A stretch of DNA of 10,000 nucleotides, taken from Magnetospirillum sp. (lineage in GTDB: Bacteria > Pseudomonadota > Alphaproteobacteria > Rhodospirillales > Magnetospirillaceae). Where the stretch lies: NCBI GenBank assembly GCA_020217035.1, contig JAIWOG010000070.1, positions 1 through 10,000 of the forward strand. The letters run 5' to 3'. Below the pieces are notes generated by a model. The model had not been told where the DNA came from. It did not search any database and saw only the letters and a list, made by a program, of their open reading frames with translations. Positions 1-6,505 of this stretch are shown piece by piece (position 1 is the first letter of the stretch; the number at the start of each line of letters is the position of its first letter). Position numbers and translations under genes: made by a program.

Positions 1-91
1 ATAATAGCTTACGATACAACATGGCGGGCACTCCGGCTCACCCCACCGCCCTATTTAGCAATAATTTATTGTGCAGCGCAACATAAATTGG

Positions 92-1627
92 TCAGTCCGG
101 TTCCACGTCGTCGTGAACTTTCAACACGTCGTCATGTTTGCCGTCCACCTCGACCAGACGCACCGGATAGCCCCACAAATTGGCCAGATGACGCAACGTG
201 CGCAGTGCTTCCAGGGAATCCAGCATGATGCCGTTGGCGACACGGTGGTGGACGATCAGCCGACGGTCGCCGGACAAGTCCACGTCCATCACCTGGATAT
301 CGGGTTCCAGCGCCCCGATGTCATAAGACTTCGCCAAGGTCTTGCGCACGTCGCGATAGCCGCGATCGTCGTGGATGGCCTTGACCACCATGTCCTCGGC
401 CTCGGCTTGGTCATGCAGGTGGAACAGCCGCATCTTGCGCATGACGGCGGGCGACAGGAATTGCAGGATGAAGCTTTCGTCGCGGAAATCGGCCCAGGCG
501 TGGCGCAACGTCCCCCAGGGGTCGTTGTTGCCGGCAAAATCGGGGAACCAGGCGCGGTCTTCTTCGGTGGGGGCCTCGCAGACGCGCTTGATGTCCTCCA
601 TCATGGCGAAGCCCAGGGCATAGGGATTGATGCCGGAAAAGCGCGGGTCGTCGAAACCGGGCTGGAACACCACATTGGTGTGGGAATGGAGTATTTCCAT
701 CAAGGTGCCGTCGTCGATCAGCCCCTTTTCGTGCAATCGGTTGGCGATGGTGTAGTGCACCATGGTGGCGCAGCCTTCGTTCATCACCTTGGTCTGTTTC
801 TGCGGATAGAAATACTGGGCGACATTGCGCACGATGCGCAGGATCTCGCGCTGCCACGGCGCCAGAAGCGGCGCCGATTTCTCCAGGAAATACAGGATGT
901 TTTCTTCCGGCAGGCCCAAGGCCCGCTTGCGTTCGGCGACGTCCTCGTCCTCGGCCAGGACGGCGTCGGGGCGCGGCACCGTGCGCCACAGATCGTTGTA
1001 GTTCTGCTGGAACCAATCGGCACGTTCCTGCTGCCGGCGCTTGTCCTCGGCCAGGTCGAAGGGGCGCTTGCGCGGATATTTGTGGACGCCGTGCCCCATC
1101 AGCGCGTGGGCGGCGTCCAGCACCCGTTCGACGGCCCGCGCCCCGTGGCGTTCCTCGGCATGCAGGATGTAGGTCTTGGCGAATTCCAGGTAATCCAGGA
1201 TGCCCTTGGCGTCGGTCCATTGCCTAAACAGGGCGTTGTTCTTGAAGAAATGGTTGTGGCCGAAGGCGGCGTGGGCGATGACCAGGGTCTGCATGGCCAT
1301 GGAGTTTTCCTCCATGATGTAGCTGATGCAGGGGCTGGAATTGATGACGATCTCATAGGCTAGGCCGCGCTGGCCCCGCCGATACAGCGCCTCGTCGGCG
1401 GCGAAATGCTTGCCGAACGACCAATGCTTGTACATCAAGGGCATGCCGATGGACGAATAGGCGTCCAGCATCTGTTCGGCGGTGATCACCTCGATCTGGT
1501 TGGGATAGGTGTCCAGACCCAATTCCCCGTGGGCGATTTCGGCGATGGCGTCGTGGACGCGGCCGACCTTGTCGAAGGTCCAGTCGGCGCCGGTGAACAG
1601 CAGCTTGTCATGGCTACGCTTCGACAT
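92..1627 (-). CDS. spoVR: SpoVR/YcgB family protein
   Basis: This 511-residue protein matches the SpoVR family (Pfam SpoVR, E. coli YcgB) in sequence and in length (YcgB is about 510 residues). Recognisable family stretches are the region around GMPLMYKHWSFGKHF (residues 61-75), NSSPCISYIMEENSMAMQ (96-113), AHAAFGHNHFFKNN (118-131) and NEGCATMVHY (283-292). It has no signal peptide or membrane segment, so it is probably cytoplasmic. The start at 1627 is chosen because GAGGG lies five bases upstream (1633-1637) and because the protein begins MSKRSHDK. An in-frame ATG at 1654 would add nine poorly conserved residues. The gene overlaps the end of yeaH by 14 bases, which suggests translational coupling, and it is the last gene of the prkA operon. 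In Bacillus, SpoVR affects spore cortex formation; in non-sporulating bacteria the function is unknown. The identity is secure; the activity is not known. Confidence 0.95.
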   Translation of the reverse strand: MSKRSHDKLLFTGADWTFDKVGRVHDAIAEIAHGELGLDTYPNQIEVITAEQMLDAYSSIGMPLMYKHWSFGKHFAADEALYRRGQRGLAYEIVINSSPCISYIMEENSMAMQTLVIAHAAFGHNHFFKNNALFRQWTDAKGILDYLEFAKTYILHAEERHGARAVERVLDAAHALMGHGVHKYPRKRPFDLAEDKRRQQERADWFQQNYNDLWRTVPRPDAVLAEDEDVAERKRALGLPEENILYFLEKSAPLLAPWQREILRIVRNVAQYFYPQKQTKVMNEGCATMVHYTIANRLHEKGLIDDGTLMEILHSHTNVVFQPGFDDPRFSGINPYALGFAMMEDIKRVCEAPTEEDRAWFPDFAGNNDPWGTLRHAWADFRDESFILQFLSPAVMRKMRLFHLHDQAEAEDMVVKAIHDDRGYRDVRKTLAKSYDIGALEPDIQVMDVDLSGDRRLIVHHRVANGIMLDSLEALRTLRHLANLWGYPVRLVEVDGKHDDVLKVHDDVEPD

Positions 1628-2900
1628 GGCGGCCCTCGCGCGAGAACAGGTCACGGAAGACGGGGAAAATCTGCGCCCGGCTGCGCACCTTGCGCATGGC
1701 CATGTTGGGCGCCGTCACGCTTTTATAGGCCCGCCACAAATCGGATTCGCGGCCCAGCCAATCCTTGTATTCGGCGCCCACCTCGATATAGGCGAAATAC
1801 TGGCATACCGGCAGGACGGAGTGGTGCAGCAAGTCCAGCGTCGCCGGATTGTCGGAAGACGTGTTGTCGCCGTCCGACGCCTGCGCCGCATAGATGTTCC
1901 AGTCGGTGGGCGAGTAGCGGGCCTTGACGATGCGCGTCATCTCGGCCAGTGCGGTGGAAACCACGGTGCCGCCGGTTTCGGTGGAATAGAAGAAGGTGTC
2001 TTCGTCCACTTCCTTGGCGGTGTGGGTGTGGCGGATGAAGACGATCTCCACATGACGGTAACGCCGGGTCAGGAACAGGTAAAGCAGCATGTAGAAGCGC
2101 TTGGCCAGGTCCTTCATGTGCTCGGTCATCGAGCCCGAGACATCCATCAGGCAGAACATCACCGCCTGGGATATGGGCTTGGGCACCGGCTGGAAGCGGT
2201 TGTAGCGCACATCGACGGGGTCGATATAGGGGACGCGCCGGGACTTGGTCAGCAATTCATCGTATTGCAGGCGCAGTTCAGACAGCAGTTCCGGATTGTC
2301 GCCCTTTTCCTCAAGCTCGGCGATGGCGGCCAGAAGCTCGGCCATCTCGGCCGGCTTGGGTCGCTTCAGGGCGATGCGCCGGCTCAGCGAGTTGCGCATG
2401 GTGCGCACCAAATTCAGGTTGGACGGCGACCCGGTCACCGACAATCCGGCGCGGGAAAAGGCCACGCTTTCCGTCCGCGTCAGATTGGTCTTTTCCATGT
2501 CGGGCAGTTCCAAATCTTCCAGGAACAGGTCCAGGAACTCGTCCCGCGACAGCACGAAATGAAAGGCATCGTCGCCGCCACCATCGGGCGAGCCGTCGGA
2601 ACCGCCACCCGCCCCGCCCTGCCCAGGCGGCTTGGCGATGGTGTCGCCGGGGACGAATTCCTTGTTGCCGGGCACCACATAATCCCGCACGCCGCCATGG
2701 CCAGCGCGGCGGAAGCTGGGTTCGTGCAACCCGTCCATGGGGATGGAGACCCCCTCGCCGCCATCGATGTCGGTGATCGACCGGCCGCTGGACGCCTCGC
2801 GCACCGCTTTGCGGATCTGCTCGCGGGCGCGACGCAGAAAGCGCTGGCGGTTGGCCAGGCTCTTGCCCTTGGGATTGAGGCGGCGATCGATGATGTTCAT
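1614..2900 (-). CDS. yeaH: DUF444 / YeaH-YhbH family protein with VWA-like domain
   Basis: This 428-residue protein is a clear member of the DUF444 family (E. coli YeaH, Bacillus YhbH), with family-typical length. It opens with the characteristic basic segment MNIIDRRLNPKGKSLANRQR. A glycine-rich linker follows (about residues 91-110), then a C-terminal von Willebrand A-like domain whose metal-binding (MIDAS) motif is DVSGS at residues 253-257. The start is supported by AAGGAGAGGG upstream (about 2908-2917), close to the ATG at 2900. It lies 38 bases downstream of prkA and overlaps spoVR by 14 bases, so the three genes are most likely co-transcribed. No transmembrane segment or signal peptide is visible. 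VWA proteins often partner AAA+ ATPases, so a physical partnership with the neighbouring PrkA is a reasonable inference but is not shown by the sequence. The biochemical function of the family is not established. Confidence 0.95.
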   Translation of the reverse strand: MNIIDRRLNPKGKSLANRQRFLRRAREQIRKAVREASSGRSITDIDGGEGVSIPMDGLHEPSFRRAGHGGVRDYVVPGNKEFVPGDTIAKPPGQGGAGGGSDGSPDGGGDDAFHFVLSRDEFLDLFLEDLELPDMEKTNLTRTESVAFSRAGLSVTGSPSNLNLVRTMRNSLSRRIALKRPKPAEMAELLAAIAELEEKGDNPELLSELRLQYDELLTKSRRVPYIDPVDVRYNRFQPVPKPISQAVMFCLMDVSGSMTEHMKDLAKRFYMLLYLFLTRRYRHVEIVFIRHTHTAKEVDEDTFFYSTETGGTVVSTALAEMTRIVKARYSPTDWNIYAAQASDGDNTSSDNPATLDLLHHSVLPVCQYFAYIEVGAEYKDWLGRESDLWRAYKSVTAPNMAMRKVRSRAQIFPVFRDLFSREGRHVEA

Positions 2901-2938
2901 GGGATTGCCCTCTCCTTCCCGTCACGCCCGCGAAAGCT

Positions 2939-4885
2939 CTAACCCGCCTGCTTGACCCGCATGTACCATTCCACCAGACGGCGGACCTGGCGTTCGGTGT
3001 AACCGCGGCTCATCATGCGTTCGACGAAGTCGTGGTGCTTCTTTTCGCTGTCGCTGTCCTTCTTGGTGCCGAAGCTGATCACCGGCAGCAAATCTTCCAC
3101 CTGGCTGAACATGCGCCGTTCGATCACCTCGCGGATTTTTTCGTAGGACGTCCACGACGGGTTGCGACCCTTGTTGTTGGCCCTGGCCCGCAGGCTGAAC
3201 TTCACCACTTCGTTGCGGAAATCCTTGGGATTGGCGATTCCGGCCGGCTTTTCGATCTTGGACAATTCCTGGTTCAGCAGGTCGCGATTCATCAACTGGC
3301 CGGTATCGGGGTCCTTGAAATCCTGGTCCTCGATCCAGGCGTCGGCGTAATCAACGTAGCGGTCGAACAGGTTCTGGCCGTAATCGTGGTAGCTTTCCAG
3401 GTAAGCCTTCTGGATTTCGTTGCCGATGAATTCGGCGTAACGCTGGGCCAGGTCGGCCTTGATGAATTCCAGGTATTTCTTCTCGGTGTCCTCGGGGAAT
3501 TGTTCGCGCTTGATGCTTTGCTCCAGCACGTACATCAGATGCACCGGGTCGGCGGCCACTTCCGAGGTGTCGTAGTTGAAAGTGGACGACAGCACCTTGA
3601 AGGCGAAGCGGGTGGAAATGCCGTCCATGCCCTCGTCCACCCCGGCGGCATCCTTGTATTCCTGCATGGGCTTGGCCTTGGGGTCGGTCTCCTTGATGCT
3701 TTCGCCGTCATAGACCCGCATCTTGGAATAAAGGTTCGAGTTCTCGTGTTCCTTCAGCCGGCTAAGGACGGTGAAGCGGGCCAGCATTTCCAAGGTGGAC
3801 GGCGCGCACGGAGCCGACGCCAGTTCAGAGCTTTTGATCAGCTTGTCGTAGATGCGCTGTTCCTCGGTGACCCGCAGGCAATAGGGCACCTTGATGACGC
3901 AGATGCGGTCGATGAAGGCTTCGTTGTTCTTGTTGTTCTTGAAGGTCTGCCATTCCGCTTCGTTGGAATGCGCCAGGATGATGCCGGAAAACGGCATGGC
4001 GCCGATGTTTTCGCTGCCGGCGTAATTGCCTTCCTGGGTGGCGGTCAGCAACGGGTGCAGCATCTTGATGGGGGCCTTGAACATCTCGACGAATTCAAGC
4101 AGCCCTTGCGTGCAACGGTTCAACCCACCGGAATGGGAATAGGCGTCGGGGTCGTTCTGGCCGAACATCTCCAATTTGCGGATGTCCACCTTGCCCACCA
4201 GGGTCGAGATGTCCTGGTTGTTTTCGTCGCCCGGCTCGCATTTGGCGACGCCGATCTGCCGCAGCCGCGACGGATAGACCTTGACCACCTTGAAGCGCGA
4301 GATGTCGCCACCGAACTCGTCCAGGCGCTTGACCGCCCACGGGCTCATCAGACCGGGCAGACGGCGCCGCGCGATGCCGTACTTGTCTTCCAGCACCGGC
4401 CCCATGGTCTCGGGGTCGAACAGGCCCAAGGGACTTTCGAACAGCGGGCTGACCTCCTTGCCGGCCTTCAGCACATAGATGGGCATGACCTCCATCAGCG
4501 CCTTCAGCCGTTCGGCCAACGACGACTTGCCGCCGCCCACCGGCCCCAGCAGGTAAAGAATCTGCTTACGTTCCTCGAGCCCCTGGGCGGCATGGCGGAA
4601 ATAGCCGACAATGCGCTCGATGGTCTCTTCCATGCCATAGAACTCGGCGAAGGCGGGATAGACCTTCAGCGTGCGGTTCATGAACACGCGGCTGAGACGC
4701 GGGTCCTTGGCGGTGTCGACGATACTGGGCTCGCCGATGGCGGCGATCATCCGTTCGGCGGCTGACGCATACATCATGGGATCGGTCCGGCACCCTTCCA
4801 GGTACTCGGCCAAGCTCATCTCGGCATCCTTGCGCCCTTCGTAGGCTCGGGCGAATTGCGAGAAAATGTCGTCGGCGACGGGCAT
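2939..4885 (-). CDS. prkA: PrkA family AAA+ serine protein kinase (YeaG)
   Basis: This 648-residue protein matches PrkA/YeaG over its whole length (E. coli YeaG is about 644 residues). The N-terminal half is an AAA+ domain with Walker A motif GPVGGGKS at residues 114-121, a probable Walker B-type segment near GLLEFVEMFKAP (262-273), and the family stretch GIILAHSNEAEW (301-312). The C-terminal half is the PrkA-specific region, described in the family as distantly kinase-like. PrkA has been reported to phosphorylate protein substrates, and an ATP-dependent protease role has also been proposed in Bacillus, so the exact activity is debated. No export signal is visible; it should be cytosolic. 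The start at 4885 has GGAG six bases upstream (4892-4895). It is the first gene of the prkA-yeaH-spoVR operon and follows a leader of about 150 bases if the sigma-54 promoter at 5046-5062 is real. Known yeaG regulation in E. coli involves nitrogen and stationary-phase control, which fits. Confidence 0.97.
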   Translation of the reverse strand: MPVADDIFSQFARAYEGRKDAEMSLAEYLEGCRTDPMMYASAAERMIAAIGEPSIVDTAKDPRLSRVFMNRTLKVYPAFAEFYGMEETIERIVGYFRHAAQGLEERKQILYLLGPVGGGKSSLAERLKALMEVMPIYVLKAGKEVSPLFESPLGLFDPETMGPVLEDKYGIARRRLPGLMSPWAVKRLDEFGGDISRFKVVKVYPSRLRQIGVAKCEPGDENNQDISTLVGKVDIRKLEMFGQNDPDAYSHSGGLNRCTQGLLEFVEMFKAPIKMLHPLLTATQEGNYAGSENIGAMPFSGIILAHSNEAEWQTFKNNKNNEAFIDRICVIKVPYCLRVTEEQRIYDKLIKSSELASAPCAPSTLEMLARFTVLSRLKEHENSNLYSKMRVYDGESIKETDPKAKPMQEYKDAAGVDEGMDGISTRFAFKVLSSTFNYDTSEVAADPVHLMYVLEQSIKREQFPEDTEKKYLEFIKADLAQRYAEFIGNEIQKAYLESYHDYGQNLFDRYVDYADAWIEDQDFKDPDTGQLMNRDLLNQELSKIEKPAGIANPKDFRNEVVKFSLRARANNKGRNPSWTSYEKIREVIERRMFSQVEDLLPVISFGTKKDSDSEKKHHDFVERMMSRGYTERQVRRLVEWYMRVKQAG

Positions 4886-4985
4886 GGCTCACTCCATTTC
4901 CTCTGGCCGGTCAACACCGGCAAGCGATGGTCCCGATTTTTACGTAATCACTCGACTTGGAATGAAAAAGGGGGGCAAGCCGTTC

Positions 4986-4998
4986 TTTCGCTGCGAAA
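4986..4998. repeat. short palindrome upstream of prkA
   Basis: TTTCGC-T-GCGAAA is a perfect six-base inverted repeat around a single central base. It sits about 100 bases before the prkA ATG, in the predicted leader. The size suits a binding site for a dimeric repressor, but no particular regulator is recognised. Confidence 0.3.
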
Positions 4999-5006
4999 TA
5001 TGCATA

Positions 5007-5028
5007 GCCCCCGCACGTTAGTGGGGGC
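5007..5028. repeat. GC-rich hairpin in the predicted prkA leader
   Basis: GCCCCC (5007-5012) and GGGGGC (5023-5028) form a six-pair all-GC stem enclosing GCACGTTAGT, whose inner AC and GT can add two more pairs. It would lie early in the prkA transcript started from the sigma-54 candidate. Neither strand shows a T-tract after it, so it is not a typical intrinsic terminator. It could be an mRNA stability or attenuation structure. Confidence 0.4.
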
Positions 5029-5045
5029 CAATGTTCAGGCAATAC

Positions 5046-5062
5046 TGCAAATCATTAACCAG
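5046..5062 (-). promoter_or_regulatory. candidate sigma-54 (RpoN) promoter of the prkA operon
   Basis: Read on the minus strand the sequence is CTGGTTAATGATTTGCA. It has the invariant GG of the -24 box and the GC of the -12 box separated by exactly ten bases, with TTGCA perfect at -12 and CTGG perfect at -24. The inner part of the -24 box (TTA rather than CAC) is degenerate. Transcription would begin near 5035, giving a leader of about 150 bases before the prkA ATG. The E. coli homologue yeaG is known to have an NtrC/RpoN-dependent promoter, which raises the prior. A chance match in a short AT-rich stretch cannot be excluded. Confidence 0.5.
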
Positions 5063-5070
5063 TTATTTAC

Positions 5071-5110
5071 ACCACCCCTGCGCTTGGGTGGTTTTCAACC
5101 ACCCTGGTTG
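5071..5110. promoter_or_regulatory. cluster of alternating inverted-repeat arms, candidate operator or attenuator
   Basis: Four arms alternate in orientation. ACCACCC (5071-5077) is complementary to GGGTGGT (5086-5092), and the 22-base unit also has a central GCGC. GGGTGGTT (5086-5093) pairs perfectly with AACCACCC (5097-5104) around TTC. CAACC (5096-5100) pairs with GGTTG (5106-5110) around ACCCT. The pairings share arms, so they are mutually exclusive. The cluster lies just upstream of the candidate sigma-54 promoter of prkA (about -36 to -75) and 39 bases before the ATG of the divergent SAF oxidoreductase gene. It could be tandem binding sites for a regulator of either gene. No run of T follows, so a simple terminator is unlikely. 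Confidence 0.5.
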
Positions 5111-5120
5111 CGGATAAATT
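5092..5120 (+). promoter_or_regulatory. weak sigma-70-like promoter for the SAF oxidoreductase gene
   Basis: TTTTCA (5092-5097, four of six to TTGACA) and TAAATT (5115-5120, four of six to TATAAT) are separated by 17 bases. This would give a leader of about 20 bases before the ATG at 5149. The -35 element sits inside the inverted repeat at 5086-5104, so a protein bound there would block it. The match is weak and is offered only as the best candidate in this gap. Confidence 0.25.
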
Positions 5121-5148
5121 GGCGCCGGGGGAAAGCGGAAAGAACTTC

Positions 5149-6483
5149 ATGAGCCTGATGTCCTTGATGAGCGAAAGACTGGCGGACGGTCGACCGTTGC
5201 GTGTCGGCCTGATTGGCGCCGGCAAGTTCGCCAGCCTGTTCCTGGCCCAGGCCCGCCACCTTCCCACCTTGCATGTGGCCGCCATCGCCAGCGAAGACGT
5301 CGAACGCGCCCACACCATTCTGGCGCTGGCCATGTGGCCGCCGGCCAAGGCGGTGGCGCGCAGCCTGGCCGAGGCTTTCGACAGCGGCGGCACCTGGATC
5401 AGCGACGATCACATGGCCATGCTGGAACAGCCCGGACTGGACGTGGTGATCGAGGCCACCAACACGCCGCAAGCGGCCAGCAACGCCCTCGCCGCCATGG
5501 CCAACGACATCCATGTCGTCATGGCCAGCGTCGAGGCCGATTCCTTGGTCGGCCCCTATCTGGCCCAGCAGGCCCGTCGGCGTGGCGTGATCTATTCCCT
5601 GGCCTATGGCGACCAGCCTTCGCTGATCTGCGAAATGGTGGACTGGGCGCGGGCCTGCGGCTTCGAGATCGCCGCCGCCGGGCGCGGCATCGCCTGGAAG
5701 CCGGGACACGAAACCATCACCCCGGACCAGGTGTGGACGCATCTGGGCATCACCCCGGAACAGGCCCGCGCCAAGGATCTGGACCCGCGCACCGCCACCG
5801 CCAGCCTGGACGGCACGCGGGCGGCCTTGGAACTGGCCTCGGTGTGCAACGCCACCGGCTTGTTGCCGCCGGAACAAGGGCTGGGCTTCCCCCCTTGCGG
5901 CACCCACGACCTGCCCCACGTCTTCCGCCCGACCTGGGAAGGCGGACGACTTGAGGGGCTGGGGGTGGTGGAAGCCGCGTCCTGCCTGGAACCCGACGGG
6001 CGAAGCGTGTCCGGCGGCCTGCGCTGGGGGGTGTTCGCCACCTTCACCTCGCCGTCGCCCCACACCACCATGTCGTTTTCCGAATACGGCCTGTTGACCG
6101 ATGCCAGCGGCTGCTACGCCGCCCGCTGGCGCCCCCATCGTCTGGCCGGACTAGAGGCGTCGCTGTCGGTGGCCAGCGTCTGCCTGCGCGGCGAACACAC
6201 CGGCTGCCCCAAGGAATGGATCGCCGACGTCGCCACCATCGCCAAGACCAACCTGGCCGCGGGCGCCGTTCTTGACGGAATCGGCGGATCAGCCGTGCGC
6301 GGCGTGCTGGTGCGGGCCGGACAGGCCCTGGCGGCGAACTGCCTGCCGGTGTCGCTGGCCCAAGGGGCGGTGCTGCGCCACCCCATCGCCGCTGGGCAGA
6401 CCGTCACCCTGGCCGACGTCGAACTGCCGCCCGAAACCAGCCATCTGCTGGAAATGCGAGCCGCCATGGTGCCGGCGGCCTGA
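5149..6483 (+). CDS. homoserine dehydrogenase-like oxidoreductase with C-terminal SAF domain (COG4091 type)
   Basis: This predicted 444-residue protein begins with a Rossmann fold carrying the dinucleotide-binding motif GLIGAGKF (residues 20-27). The segment DVVIEATNTP, typical of homoserine-dehydrogenase-like and Gfo/Idh enzymes, follows. The last 60 or so residues, including QGAVLRHPIAAGQTVTLADVEL, look like a SAF domain, as also found in sialic acid synthases, altronate dehydratases and FlgA. This arrangement matches the COG4091 group of predicted homoserine dehydrogenase-like proteins. Some relatives occur with sugar-acid or polyol catabolism genes, but the substrate is not established. 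It lacks the usual homoserine dehydrogenase C-terminal ACT region. The start at 5149 follows a purine-rich GCGGAAAGAAC; in-frame ATGs at 5158 and 5167, and a TTG at 5119, are alternatives. The gene stands alone, divergent from prkA and convergent with the GH15 gene. Confidence 0.85.
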   Translation: MSLMSLMSERLADGRPLRVGLIGAGKFASLFLAQARHLPTLHVAAIASEDVERAHTILALAMWPPAKAVARSLAEAFDSGGTWISDDHMAMLEQPGLDVVIEATNTPQAASNALAAMANDIHVVMASVEADSLVGPYLAQQARRRGVIYSLAYGDQPSLICEMVDWARACGFEIAAAGRGIAWKPGHETITPDQVWTHLGITPEQARAKDLDPRTATASLDGTRAALELASVCNATGLLPPEQGLGFPPCGTHDLPHVFRPTWEGGRLEGLGVVEAASCLEPDGRSVSGGLRWGVFATFTSPSPHTTMSFSEYGLLTDASGCYAARWRPHRLAGLEASLSVASVCLRGEHTGCPKEWIADVATIAKTNLAAGAVLDGIGGSAVRGVLVRAGQALAANCLPVSLAQGAVLRHPIAAGQTVTLADVELPPETSHLLEMRAAMVPAA

Positions 6484-6486
6484 CCA

Positions 6487-6505
6487 AGGCGCGTTCAGAA
6501 CGCCT
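6487..6505. terminator. hairpin spanning the convergent stop codons
   Basis: AGGCG(CG)TT and AACGCCT can pair around CAG, giving a seven-pair stem with a two-base bulge. It lies over the 11-base gap between the stop codons of the SAF oxidoreductase and the GH15 gene. It could help end transcription from both sides, but there is no T-tract on either strand, so it is a weak call. Confidence 0.25.

Noticed and set aside
1..91. Possible terminator for the prkA operon downstream of spoVR
   Set aside because: GGCGG and CCGCC can pair over a long loop on the minus strand, but the stem is short and is not followed by a clean T-run, so no terminator can be supported.
71..1363. Open frame of 430 codons on the plus strand, antisense to spoVR
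   Set aside because: It is a shadow of the conserved SpoVR coding sequence with no recognisable domain.
1509..2942. Long open frame of 477 codons on the plus strand, antisense to yeaH and the start of spoVR
   Set aside because: The minus strand here encodes clear DUF444 and SpoVR proteins. The plus-strand product is rich in His, Gln, Val and Gly, a typical antisense shadow in GC-rich DNA, and shows no family motif.
3032..4765. Open frame of 577 codons on the plus strand, antisense to prkA
   Set aside because: It lies entirely inside the well-recognised prkA gene on the other strand. Its composition is that of reversed codons with high third-position GC, and there is no ribosome binding site or domain.
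5086..5104. Intrinsic terminator made from the perfect eight-base inverted repeat
   Set aside because: The stem is strong but no T-tract follows on either strand, and it lies between divergent genes where no upstream gene needs terminating.
5095..6138. Open frame of 347 codons on the minus strand, antisense to the SAF oxidoreductase
   Set aside because: The plus strand has a proper Rossmann motif and SAF domain. The minus product is low-complexity Gly/Ala/Gln/His shadow sequence.
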